DNA of 64,000 nt, taken from an uncultured Hyphomicrobium sp. GTDB taxonomy: Bacteria > Pseudomonadota > Alphaproteobacteria > Rhizobiales > Hyphomicrobiaceae. The stretch is from positions 62,001 to 126,000 of the forward strand of contig CAKTFJ010000001.1 in the NCBI GenBank assembly GCA_934555825.1, written 5' to 3'. The notes below the pieces were generated by a model, which saw only the letters and a program-made list of their open reading frames with translations, did not search any database and was not told where the DNA came from. Position numbers and translations under genes: made by a program. Positions 26,675-33,754 of this stretch are shown one piece after another (within the stretch, counting starts at the first letter, position 1; each line of letters begins with the position of its first letter).

Positions 26675-26755
26675 ATGGCTAAAGCTGCTAAGAAACCTGC
26701 CGCTAAGAAGCCCGCCGCGAAGAAGCCCGCGGCGAAGAAGGCGAAGAAGAAGTAA
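26675..26755 (+). CDS. 26-residue lysine/alanine/proline-rich basic peptide (H1-like)
   Basis: Reading MAKAAKKPAAKKPAAKKPAA, then KKAKKK and stop. It consists of AAKKP units repeated three times and an all-lysine end. Resembles the C-terminal tails of bacterial histone H1-like (HC1/Hc2) and HU extended proteins, which bind DNA non-specifically, here without any globular domain. A ribosome-binding site GGAAGGA (about 26658) is 10 bases upstream. A longer in-frame reading begins at 26582 or 26570 but runs through hairpin DNA. The 5' region holds two hairpins (GACCCG.../CGGGTC at 26606-26626 and CCCGG.../CCGGG at 26635-26650). Role unknown; could be nucleoid-associated or a leader peptide. Confidence 0.55.
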   Translation: MAKAAKKPAAKKPAAKKPAAKKAKKK

Positions 26756-26775
26756 CCAGTTTCAATTCGGAGCGC

Positions 26776-27138
26776 TTGTTGCCGGCTGTGGTTCTTGATC
26801 GCGTCATATCGTGGCTTCTGATCGCAGTCCTCCTTTCGCCCTCGGCCGCTCTGTCGGCTTCGATCACAAATCGGGACGATCGGGACCGCAAGGTCACCAT
26901 CATCGAGGGCAGCACCCCAAAGACCCTGGTTCTCAAGCCGAACGAGGTGATCGATGGGATTTGCAAGGTGGGATGCTTGATCAGGATCGACGACAGTCGA
27001 GAAGACCCGTTCGAGCTCGAAAGCTCGGATGTCACGTCGATCGAGGATGGCCAGCTCTACGATGACGGTGCGGTGGCGCCGACAGTGTCCGGTTCAGGAC
27101 CTGACGCCCAGCCTTCTCAGCCCGCCCCGCGTCCGTAG
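26776..27138 (+). CDS. Exported hypothetical protein
   Basis: About 116-120 residues with a signal peptide-like N-terminus (DRVISWLLIAVLLSPSAALSA) and a hydrophilic, acidic mature part (ITNRDDRDRKVTIIEGSTPKT, then VLKPNEVIDGICKVGCLIRIDD) with two Cys and a Pro/Gly-rich tail (VSGSGPDAQPSQPAPRP). The start is uncertain: TTG at 26776 or GTG at 26788 are in-frame candidates; no ATG precedes the hydrophobic segment. It looks like a small beta-sandwich with one disulfide. No family recognised. Confidence 0.6.
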   Translation: MLPAVVLDRVISWLLIAVLLSPSAALSASITNRDDRDRKVTIIEGSTPKTLVLKPNEVIDGICKVGCLIRIDDSREDPFELESSDVTSIEDGQLYDDGAVAPTVSGSGPDAQPSQPAPRP

Positions 27139-27201
27139 CAAAAGGCTTCGGTGTGCGAATTTGGCCCGGCTCCGCCTGTCGCGGGGTCGGGTTTTCATTT
27201 T

Positions 27202-27942
27202 TTACGACGGGCTTGTTTCACGCTTTGTGGGCGTGTGAGCGTCCGTTTCGTTTGGCGGCACATCGTCGGTTGTGGGGCCGAACAGCTCCTCAAATCTCCG
27301 CCGCAGCGCGATGTCCACATCTTTCATCGATGTCTCGTGTCCGAGGGCGGCAAGGCTCGTCACGCCGTGCTCGGCAATGCCGCACGGGATAATCCCCGCG
27401 TAGTGGGAGAGATCGGGCGTGACGTTGAGGCTTGCCCCGTGGAAGCTCACGCCTCGGCGGATCCGGATGCCGAGGGCGGCTATCTTGCTTTCGGAGGGCG
27501 GAGGGCCCGGGTCGGCGATCCAGATTCCGACACGGCCTTCGCGCGTCTCACCCCGGATGCCGAGGTCGGCGAGAGCGGCGATGAGCCACTGCTCCAGGGC
27601 GCCGACGAACGCCCTCACGTCGGCGCCGAAGCGGCGCTGGACGTCGAGCATGACGTACGCGATGAGCTGGCCTGGCCCATGGTAGGTGAATTGTCCGCCG
27701 CGGCCTGTCGAGAAGACGGGGAGGCGGTCGGGGTCTCTCAGGTCGGCGGGACGAGCGCTGGTCCCGGCGGTGTAGAGCGGCGGATGTTCCAGAAGCCAGA
27801 CCAACTCGGGGGCTGCGCCATCGCGAATGTTCGCGGCGCGGCGCTCCATCGCTTGAACCGCAAACGGATAAGGCGTGAGATTCGGGCTCACGCGCCAGGA
27901 GACGTCGTGGGTGCCCTGGGGGCAAACATCGAAATCCTTCAT
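27202..27942 (-). CDS. lipB: Octanoyltransferase LipB
   Basis: 246 residues. Transfers octanoyl from acyl carrier protein to lipoyl domains. Motifs: [20 protein letters not shown] (substrate-binding), the lysine in [19 protein letters not shown], then HGASLNV and the catalytic Cys in [14 protein letters not shown]. Has the typical short N-terminal helix and a charged tail at the end. Upstream intergenic leads to tRNA-Leu on the other strand. Confidence 0.96.
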   Translation of the reverse strand: MKDFDVCPQGTHDVSWRVSPNLTPYPFAVQAMERRAANIRDGAAPELVWLLEHPPLYTAGTSARPADLRDPDRLPVFSTGRGGQFTYHGPGQLIAYVMLDVQRRFGADVRAFVGALEQWLIAALADLGIRGETREGRVGIWIADPGPPPSESKIAALGIRIRRGVSFHGASLNVTPDLSHYAGIIPCGIAEHGVTSLAALGHETSMKDVDIALRRRFEELFGPTTDDVPPNETDAHTPTKRETSPS

Positions 27943-28117
27943 GGCTCGATCTCTATCATTTTTCGGTGCTTCAGCAGCATAACCGCGGCTAAAAACGCTA
28001 GCTGCGCTTTTTGAGCGCTTGCCTTCACGGATTGGCTCTGTTAGTTCCGCGGACGCTCGGTGTCCCTCTTGTTCCGGCTGCGTGAGTTGGCTATATGGGG
28101 GCGCTTCTGGTCATGAT

Positions 28118-28202
28118 GCGGTCGTGGCGGAATTGGTAGACGCACTACCTTGAGGTGGTAGCGGGGCGACCCGTGGAAGTTCGAGTCTTCTCGACCGCAC
28201 CA
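28118..28202 (+). tRNA. tRNA-Leu (anticodon GAG)
   Basis: 85 nt folding as a class II tRNA. Acceptor stem GCGGTCG/CGACCGC is perfect, the anticodon stem is CTACC/GGTAG with loop TTGAGGT (anticodon GAG), and the variable arm is long (about GCGGGGCGACCCGT). The T arm carries GTTCGAG. CCA is encoded at the 3' end. Confidence 0.97.
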
Positions 28203-28448
28203 TTTGCCTTTCGTTCGATTTTCCTAATCGACGACATCGTCCGGCGCCGCGCTTGGCCGCGCCCGGACGCGGCTCGCCGGGTGGGTGGCCGCTTTGGGCG
28301 CTTGTTCCTCGGCTTACCCTTCTTGGAGACGGGAGAGCCATAAGGATCTCTTTACCTTCCCTGCCGGGTCCTACAGTCCATCAACCATTCGTAGAGCAGT
28401 GCCCCTTTAACCTGGGGACTTCTCTCGGGGTTTCGCGCGTGCGGATCA

Positions 28449-29048
28449 ATGCGGCCAGGTGAATTGCCTCCTTTCAACACTCTGAATTGGGCTCAGCGTG
28501 TCGTGCGGCGTTTCCGTGGCGATACGCACGGGACGACGGCTGTCGAGTTTGCGCTCGTCGCGACGCCGTTCTTCCTCCTGATGATGGGGATCATGACGGT
28601 CGGGATGCAGTATCTGGCGCTGCACTCTTTGGAGCACGCCGTGGGGGAGGCATCCCGCCAGATCCGTACGGGTCAGGCGCAGAAAGCTGCGATGACCGTC
28701 GCCGATTTCCGAAAAATGGTTTGTGATGCGGCTGGGTCGTACATCGCTTGCGACAGCCGGCTTGTCATTCATTTCAGGAGCGCGGAGCGCTTTCGGGACT
28801 TGGTGCCGATGCCGAGCTGTATTGCGGATGACGGGCTCGCGCCCCCTTCGGGATCTGGCGATGCCAGCCTCGTGACGGCCGTTGGCGAGGAAGATCGAAA
28901 GGTCGTCGTCAACGTTTGCTACGATTGGGTCATGGGCGTGCAGCTCTGGCAGTCGATCTGGGGCTTGATTTCGCCAACGCCAACGACAGGCAGCGGCAAG
29001 ATCATCCTCTCGGCGGCGACCGTCTTTCAAACGGAGCCCTATAAGTGA
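28449..29048 (+). CDS. TadE-like pseudopilin / Flp pilus assembly protein
   Basis: 199 residues. The N-terminal segment GDTHGTTAVEFALVATPFFLLMMGIMTVGM is the prepilin-like signal of TadE proteins (Glu at the +5-like position in VEFAL, then a hydrophobic helix), processed by a TadV-like peptidase. The rest is a soluble domain with three or more cysteines (KMVCDAAGSYIACDSR, MPSCIADD, NVCYDWV). The stop overlaps the next start by one base (TGATG), so both are expressed together. No TadA/B/C genes are nearby, so this would be an outlying pilin-like pair. Confidence 0.88.
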   Translation: MRPGELPPFNTLNWAQRVVRRFRGDTHGTTAVEFALVATPFFLLMMGIMTVGMQYLALHSLEHAVGEASRQIRTGQAQKAAMTVADFRKMVCDAAGSYIACDSRLVIHFRSAERFRDLVPMPSCIADDGLAPPSGSGDASLVTAVGEEDRKVVVNVCYDWVMGVQLWQSIWGLISPTPTTGSGKIILSAATVFQTEPYK

Positions 29049-29713
29049 TGCGGGAGCCGTTTGCCGGCGTCGGGCCGGGTGAAAGGGATCGTACGGGCCG
29101 GCCGGGTCTTTTGCGCTCGCTGAAGCGCAGGGCCGTGCTGACGGCCTATCGGTTCGTGCGGTGCGCACGCGGGGTTGCTGCCGTGGAGTTCGCGTTCATT
29201 GCGCCAGTCATGCTCGTCATGCTGCTCGGCGCGGTGGAAGCCACACGTGCGATTTCCATTGATCGACGGCTCAGCGTCGTTACGGCGACGGTCGCGGATC
29301 TCGTGAGCCGCGAGGAACAGCTGACGGCGCAGGACGTTAATGCGATCTACGACATTGTCGCGCAGATCATGAGCCCCTTCGATGCGGGGCCGCTCAGCGT
29401 CTCCATCGTTCCTGTGAAAGGGAGAAAGGGAGATACGGTGTCTTATGTGGCACCGCAAAACGTGCCGTCGTTCAACGGCGGTGCACAACCCGGCAAGTGT
29501 CAGCCGGTACCCATCGCCGCCGGATTGATCGATCCTGCTGCCGATGCGGCTGACAGCGTTATCGTCGTGAAGGCGTCATATGCCTACAGACCGATGTTCG
29601 TGGGCATGATCATGAATAGCGCCAATTGGGAGGAGCAGTCTTTTGCGAAGCCCAGGAAGCAGAGCTGCGTGAACTTCGAAGGTCCGGATACGTGCCGGAG
29701 CGCCTGCCCTTAA
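29048..29713 (+). CDS. TadE/TadG-like pseudopilin
   Basis: 221 residues. A 41-residue basic leader precedes GVAAVEFAFIAPVMLVMLLGAVEATRAISI, the TadE-type signal segment with AVEF. The soluble part ends with PRKQSCVNFEGPDTCRSACP, a Cys-rich tip. Start ATG 29048 overlaps the TGA of the gene before. Shares the transcript with the TadE-like protein, and the two probably form a heteromeric minor pilin. Confidence 0.88.
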   Translation: MREPFAGVGPGERDRTGRPGLLRSLKRRAVLTAYRFVRCARGVAAVEFAFIAPVMLVMLLGAVEATRAISIDRRLSVVTATVADLVSREEQLTAQDVNAIYDIVAQIMSPFDAGPLSVSIVPVKGRKGDTVSYVAPQNVPSFNGGAQPGKCQPVPIAAGLIDPAADAADSVIVVKASYAYRPMFVGMIMNSANWEEQSFAKPRKQSCVNFEGPDTCRSACP

Positions 29714-29920
29714 CGCATCGTTCTATCGATAGTTTTTCGTGATCGGGTGCGGCTTTGAAGATTGCGGTTTACGATAATCTTCAGTACACTGCCGCGCAGA
29801 GATGCGATGCCGCAGCGTTCGAGTGGCCGGTCGATTTGACAGAGGTGCAACCTCTCCCGCATCCTACTTTCGTGCCGATTGACTTTTCGGACTCGTTTGA
29901 ACTTTGCGGGATGGAGCTTC

Positions 29921-30538
29921 ATGGGCCGCCGGTCCCTTCATACGGCAGATGAACTGCGCGAGCTGATCGTTCAGGCCTCGACGGACTTGATCCACGAGAG
30001 CGGCCTGGTCGGCTTGTCGGCTCGGGAGATTGCGCGGCGCATCGATTATTCGCCGGGCACGCTGTACAACTCGTTCGACAACCTCGACGACCTCATTCTC
30101 ACCATCGAGGGGCGTCTTCTCGATCGTCTTCTGGAGGAGCTCGATACCGTTTCGGGGGACGGCGAGGCACATGAGCGCGTCTATCGCACGGCGGAACGCT
30201 ACCTGAATTTTGCCGGCGGCAATCCGCGGTTGTGGAACCTGTTGTTCGAGCACCACATTCCGGTCTCGCAGACCCTTCCCGATTGGTATCGTCAAAAACT
30301 CGATGCGCTGGCGAGCAAGTTCGAGAACGTGCTTCGGCCGCTATCGAAGGGTCTCGACGAGGACGAGGCGCGGCGATCGGCACGCGTTCTCTGGTCCAGC
30401 GTGCATGGGATTTCGTCGCTCGCGGTGGCTGACAAACTTTCGATCGTCTCAGCCGAAGAGGCGCCGGTTTTGATGCGAAACCTGATCGGGACCTATCTTG
30501 CCGGTCTCGAAGCGCGCTGTGCCGAGGCTGCCGGCTGA
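29921..30538 (+). CDS. TetR/AcrR-family transcriptional regulator
   Basis: 205 residues. The DNA-binding domain reads LRELIVQASTDLIHESGLVGLSAREIARRIDYSPGTLYNSFDNLDDLI (residues about 11-60), with the characteristic recognition helix ending YNSF. The ligand domain (about 75-200) contains ERYLNFAGGNPRLWNLLFEHH, suggesting the TetR C-terminal group that has W-H-G-like helices (SVHGISSLAVADKL). The ATG at 29921 is supported by GGAG six bases upstream. Nearest genes are TadE-like upstream and YdjM-like downstream; its target is unknown. Confidence 0.9.
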   Translation: MGRRSLHTADELRELIVQASTDLIHESGLVGLSAREIARRIDYSPGTLYNSFDNLDDLILTIEGRLLDRLLEELDTVSGDGEAHERVYRTAERYLNFAGGNPRLWNLLFEHHIPVSQTLPDWYRQKLDALASKFENVLRPLSKGLDEDEARRSARVLWSSVHGISSLAVADKLSIVSAEEAPVLMRNLIGTYLAGLEARCAEAAG

Positions 30539-30601
30539 AGGCGCTCCCGTCTTTGCCGCTTGTTTCGCGGCCCGAAGGGGCTTGCAGCGACTTCTTCCGA
30601 T

Positions 30602-31426
30602 TTAGGGTGTCTTCGACGGTTCAGTGTCAGTAGCCGGCTGGGCTTCCGGCAATGCGCCGGTGGTTATGCCGTTTTGCGCGGGTGGCGTGTCTGCGTACCG
30701 GCTCGGCACATTCACGATCCCGAACCAGCTTTCCTTCGGCAGGAGGCGTTCGTTGAGGCCGGCCCACATGTCGCGTGAGGAGATGCCGCTCAGGAAGGTG
30801 TGCGGCGAGGGGGCAAGCCAGACCGCGAACACAAGCGCTGCCGCCATGCCTACCGTTCCAAGCGGATAGCGCCGGTCGTAGACCTTTAGGGCCGTGCCGA
30901 AGGACGCTTTTACCCGTCTGTCGATCATGTCCACGGACGAGATTTCGTCCAGCGTGAGGTGGACGAGGTAGCCGACCAGCATGAAACCGCCCGCGAGCCA
31001 AGCCACGCCCGCGTGCCGATCCAGCAGATGGCCGAATATGACGGCCGTGGCTGCCGCAGAGAACAGGGCCGCGAGGAGCGAGTGCCACGTGCCGCGATGG
31101 ATCGTGGAGTTGTGAAAGATCGTGTGCAGTCCGTAGCGTACGAACAGGAGCGTGCCGAGCCAGAGAAGCCAGAGCTCTGCAATCGAGAAGTGATCGGCAG
31201 CGGCGAACAGGACCGCGAACGAGAAGAAGATCGCGAAGCCTGAGAAAAGAGCGCGGCTGGGGCGGCTGACGCGGAGATCGATGTCCGGCAGGATAGAGCC
31301 GACGACGCCGGCCAATGTCACGGGTATGAGGTTTTCCGGCGCGATCACGTCGGCGGCAAGCGTTAGGGTCGCCAGCGCGCCGGCAACCACCGTTCCGGTT
31401 GCGATGTGGGTCGTGAAATTCGCCAT
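30602..31426 (-). CDS. YdjM-family membrane-bound metal-dependent hydrolase-like protein
   Basis: 274 residues with six or so membrane helices. The family signature is visible: MANFTTHIATGTVVAGALA near the N-terminus, GSILPDIDLRVSRPSR, then HSTIHRG...WHSLLAAL (HNSTIHRGTWHSLL) and VGYLVHLTLDEISSVDMI. His/Asp residues in these loops are the putative metal ligands (LexA-regulated YdjM of E. coli). The C-terminal 50 residues are a polar, proline-rich tail. Divergent from the CDF gene. No function proved for the family. Confidence 0.88.
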   Translation of the reverse strand: MANFTTHIATGTVVAGALATLTLAADVIAPENLIPVTLAGVVGSILPDIDLRVSRPSRALFSGFAIFFSFAVLFAAADHFSIAELWLLWLGTLLFVRYGLHTIFHNSTIHRGTWHSLLAALFSAAATAVIFGHLLDRHAGVAWLAGGFMLVGYLVHLTLDEISSVDMIDRRVKASFGTALKVYDRRYPLGTVGMAAALVFAVWLAPSPHTFLSGISSRDMWAGLNERLLPKESWFGIVNVPSRYADTPPAQNGITTGALPEAQPATDTEPSKTP

Positions 31427-31654
31427 GACGATGCGCTCCCCGAGCCGGATGCTCGCGCCGTTTCCCGCCCTGCGGCGCTCGTTGATGTCCTTGGGACCAG
31501 ATTCTTGGGCGCGCGGGGAGCGCCGGGACGGTACCGGCTGTGGATAACGATGTGGCTACGGCCGCGTGAGGAATGGTCGCGGGAGGCTGGCGCGTCGCGG
31601 GGTTCTCTGGCAGGAGGGGCTCGTCGGCCGTCAAGGGGCGGCGAAGGAGCAGGC

Positions 31655-32578
31655 ATGGATCCTCGGGCCAGCAAGCCGCGCAAATTTTCAACCGTCCAGA
31701 TGATCGGCGCGGCGAGCATTGTCGTGGCGCTTGCCGTCATGTCGCTCAAGTATGCGGCCTATCTCGTGACGGGGTCGGTGGCGCTTTATTCGGATGCGCT
31801 CGAAAGCATCGTCAATCTCGTGGCGGCGCTTGCGGCCTTGCTTGCCATCAGCTTCGGCGCGCGTCCGGCCGACAAGGAGCACCCGTTCGGGCATCACAAG
31901 GCGGAGTATTTCTCGGCCGTGCTAGAAGGCGCTTTGATTATCGTGGCGGCGCTTCTGATCTTCCGGGAGGCTTACGATGCGCTGCTCTCGCCGCGAGACC
32001 TTGAGGCCTTCGGTTTCGGCATGGGGCTCAGCGCGTTGGCGACGGTGCTCAATGGCGCGTGGGCCGCATTCCTGGTTCGGCGCGGGCGGGCACATCGGTC
32101 TCCGGCCCTGGTTGCCGACGGCTGGCATCTTTTCACGGACGTGCTGACGTCGGTGGGCGTGATTGCAGGGCTTCTGCTCGCCAAAGCCACGGGGATTGCG
32201 CTGCTGGATCCGCTGCTTGCCGTCGCGGTGGCCGCCTACATTCTCTGGAGTGGGTCCAAGATCGCCATGGCCTCGCTGAGCGGGCTGCTCGATGAGGCGG
32301 CGGACGCCGACATCCAGGCCCGTATTCGTGCGGCGATCAAGGAAAGCGGGCACGGTGCGCTTGAAGCGCACGGTGTGCGCACGCGCATCTCGGGGCCGGT
32401 GGTGTTCATCGAGTTTCATCTTGTCGTGCCGGGGGCCATGAGCGTGCATGAGGCGCACGAGATCTGCGACCGGCTGGAGGCCGCGCTGGAAGCCGAGATC
32501 GAGGGCTCCGACGTCGTGATCCATGTCGAGCCTGAGCATAAGGCCGAGTCCCGTACCACGGGCGCGATCCAGCTCTGA
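31655..32578 (+). CDS. Cation diffusion facilitator (CDF) metal exporter
   Basis: 307 residues. Six membrane helices then a cytoplasmic domain. Metal sites: YSDALESIVN in helix 2 and ADGWHLFTDVLTS in helix 5 (D/H pattern), plus the loop EHPFGHHKAEYFS. The C-terminal dimerisation domain begins about residue 215 (ADIQARIRAAIKESGH), with VVFIEFHLVVPGAMSVHEAHEICDRLE and a final His. These are hallmarks of Zn/Fe/Cd:H+ antiporters. Start ATG at 31655 is preferred, with GGAGC six to seven bases upstream; a longer in-frame start reads through YdjM antisense. Confidence 0.92.
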   Translation: MDPRASKPRKFSTVQMIGAASIVVALAVMSLKYAAYLVTGSVALYSDALESIVNLVAALAALLAISFGARPADKEHPFGHHKAEYFSAVLEGALIIVAALLIFREAYDALLSPRDLEAFGFGMGLSALATVLNGAWAAFLVRRGRAHRSPALVADGWHLFTDVLTSVGVIAGLLLAKATGIALLDPLLAVAVAAYILWSGSKIAMASLSGLLDEAADADIQARIRAAIKESGHGALEAHGVRTRISGPVVFIEFHLVVPGAMSVHEAHEICDRLEAALEAEIEGSDVVIHVEPEHKAESRTTGAIQL

Positions 32579-32601
32579 CGTTTCTTTGAAATGGCCGTTC
32601 G

Positions 32602-32621
32602 GCTGTTCCCTACGGGACAGC
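32602..32621 (+). terminator. Weak intrinsic terminator after the CDF gene
   Basis: GCTGTTCCC-TAC-GGGACAGC is a hairpin with one bulge about 25 bases past the CDF stop codon, followed by TTTCGGG. Moderate stem, short T-run. Confidence 0.4.
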
Positions 32622-32724
32622 TTTCGGGCGTGGCTTCGTTTCTGCTATTCTGCGGGGACTAGGGTCATGCCGGGGCGTCGCGTGCGTGCGCTTCAGCGCG
32701 CGCCCCATAAGAAGGATGGCCACG

Positions 32725-33723
32725 ATGAAAAGTCCTTCGTTTCTTACGAGCCTTACCCTTTCTTTCGCGCTTCTCGCGATGACGGCGTCTGCGGCTTCTT
32801 CCCAGCAGCCGGTCGGCGAAACGCTCGTCGTCGTCAATCTGGTCACGGCGGCGTTCAACCGGGATACCCGCAGTCTTTCCGCCGGCGACGACGTTCGGCA
32901 GAACGAAATTATCGAGGTGGGGCTCGATGCGTTGAGCGAGATCGAACTCGAGGACAACACGAAGCTCGCGCTTGGACCCGGCTCGCGGCTCACGCTCGAC
33001 AAGTTCGTCTACGATCCCGAGAAGTCCAAGGGGTCGATCGTGCTGGATCTCGTCAAGGGCGCGTTCCGGTTCGTGACCGGCGTGGCTGAGAAGCCCACGT
33101 ATGTGATCAAGACGCCCGCTGCCGCGATTACCGTGCGGGGCACAATCTTCGACGTCTATGTCGAGGAGGCCGGCCTCGCGTGGCTTTTGCTGCACGAGGG
33201 CGCGGTGCAGGTCTGCAACATGCGCGGTCAGTGCCGCGATCTGGATGAGCCCGGGAAGCTGATCCGGATCGACGACGACGGCGATGTCGGACCGCCGGTC
33301 AGATGGGCGTCTCTCGACGGTAACGATCGCGTTCCGTTCGACGATGCATTCCCGTTTGTGACGCGTGCGCCAGGATTCGATACAGGGCCTGTGTTGACAC
33401 GCGAGGCGATCACGCTGGCCGCGTTGCCCCAGCCCGACAAACCGAAGACCAGAACCGAAACGCGGAAAAAGGCCGAGATGAAATCGCCCTCGAAAAAATC
33501 GAAAAAGCGCGCGGCCGTGCCGTCGAAGGCGAAGAAGCAACGGAAGCAGCGTCAAGCCAAGCGGGGCGGTGGCTCCGACGGCTCCGAATTTCTCGGTACG
33601 GCAATCGGGATCGGCGTCGGTATCGGGCTTGGCCGTATTGGCGGCGGAGGTAACAGGGGCGGCAACTATGGCGGCGGTAGCCCAGGTGGCGGTTCGTACG
33701 GACGCGGCGGTGGCCGGCACTGA
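32725..33723 (+). CDS. Exported FecR-domain protein
   Basis: 332 residues. Signal peptide MKSPSFLTSLTLSFALLAMTASAASSQ. The FecR beta domain (about 32-160) has VGETLVVVNLVTAAF, VRQNEIIEVG, ALGPGSRLTLDKFVYDPEKS and KTPAAAITVRGTIFDVYVEEAG, including the VRGT-FDV signature. A linker, then a Lys-rich stretch (KSPSKKSKKRAAVPSKAKKQRKQR) and a Gly-rich end (GGGGNRGGNYGGGSPGGGSYGRGGGRH) follow. It has no transmembrane helix beyond the signal, so it differs from FecR anti-sigma factors; this stand-alone periplasmic type is common near CHASE2 cyclases, and here it is convergent with one. The start at 32725 has GAAGGA nine bases upstream. Confidence 0.88.
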   Translation: MKSPSFLTSLTLSFALLAMTASAASSQQPVGETLVVVNLVTAAFNRDTRSLSAGDDVRQNEIIEVGLDALSEIELEDNTKLALGPGSRLTLDKFVYDPEKSKGSIVLDLVKGAFRFVTGVAEKPTYVIKTPAAAITVRGTIFDVYVEEAGLAWLLLHEGAVQVCNMRGQCRDLDEPGKLIRIDDDGDVGPPVRWASLDGNDRVPFDDAFPFVTRAPGFDTGPVLTREAITLAALPQPDKPKTRTETRKKAEMKSPSKKSKKRAAVPSKAKKQRKQRQAKRGGGSDGSEFLGTAIGIGVGIGLGRIGGGGNRGGNYGGGSPGGGSYGRGGGRH

Positions 33724-33754
33724 CGGCCGGTGGCACTCGCGGTGAAGGGGCTTC

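Noticed and set aside
28118..28202. tRNA-Leu as an integration site
   Set aside because: No integrase, phage gene or repeated 3' tRNA end nearby.
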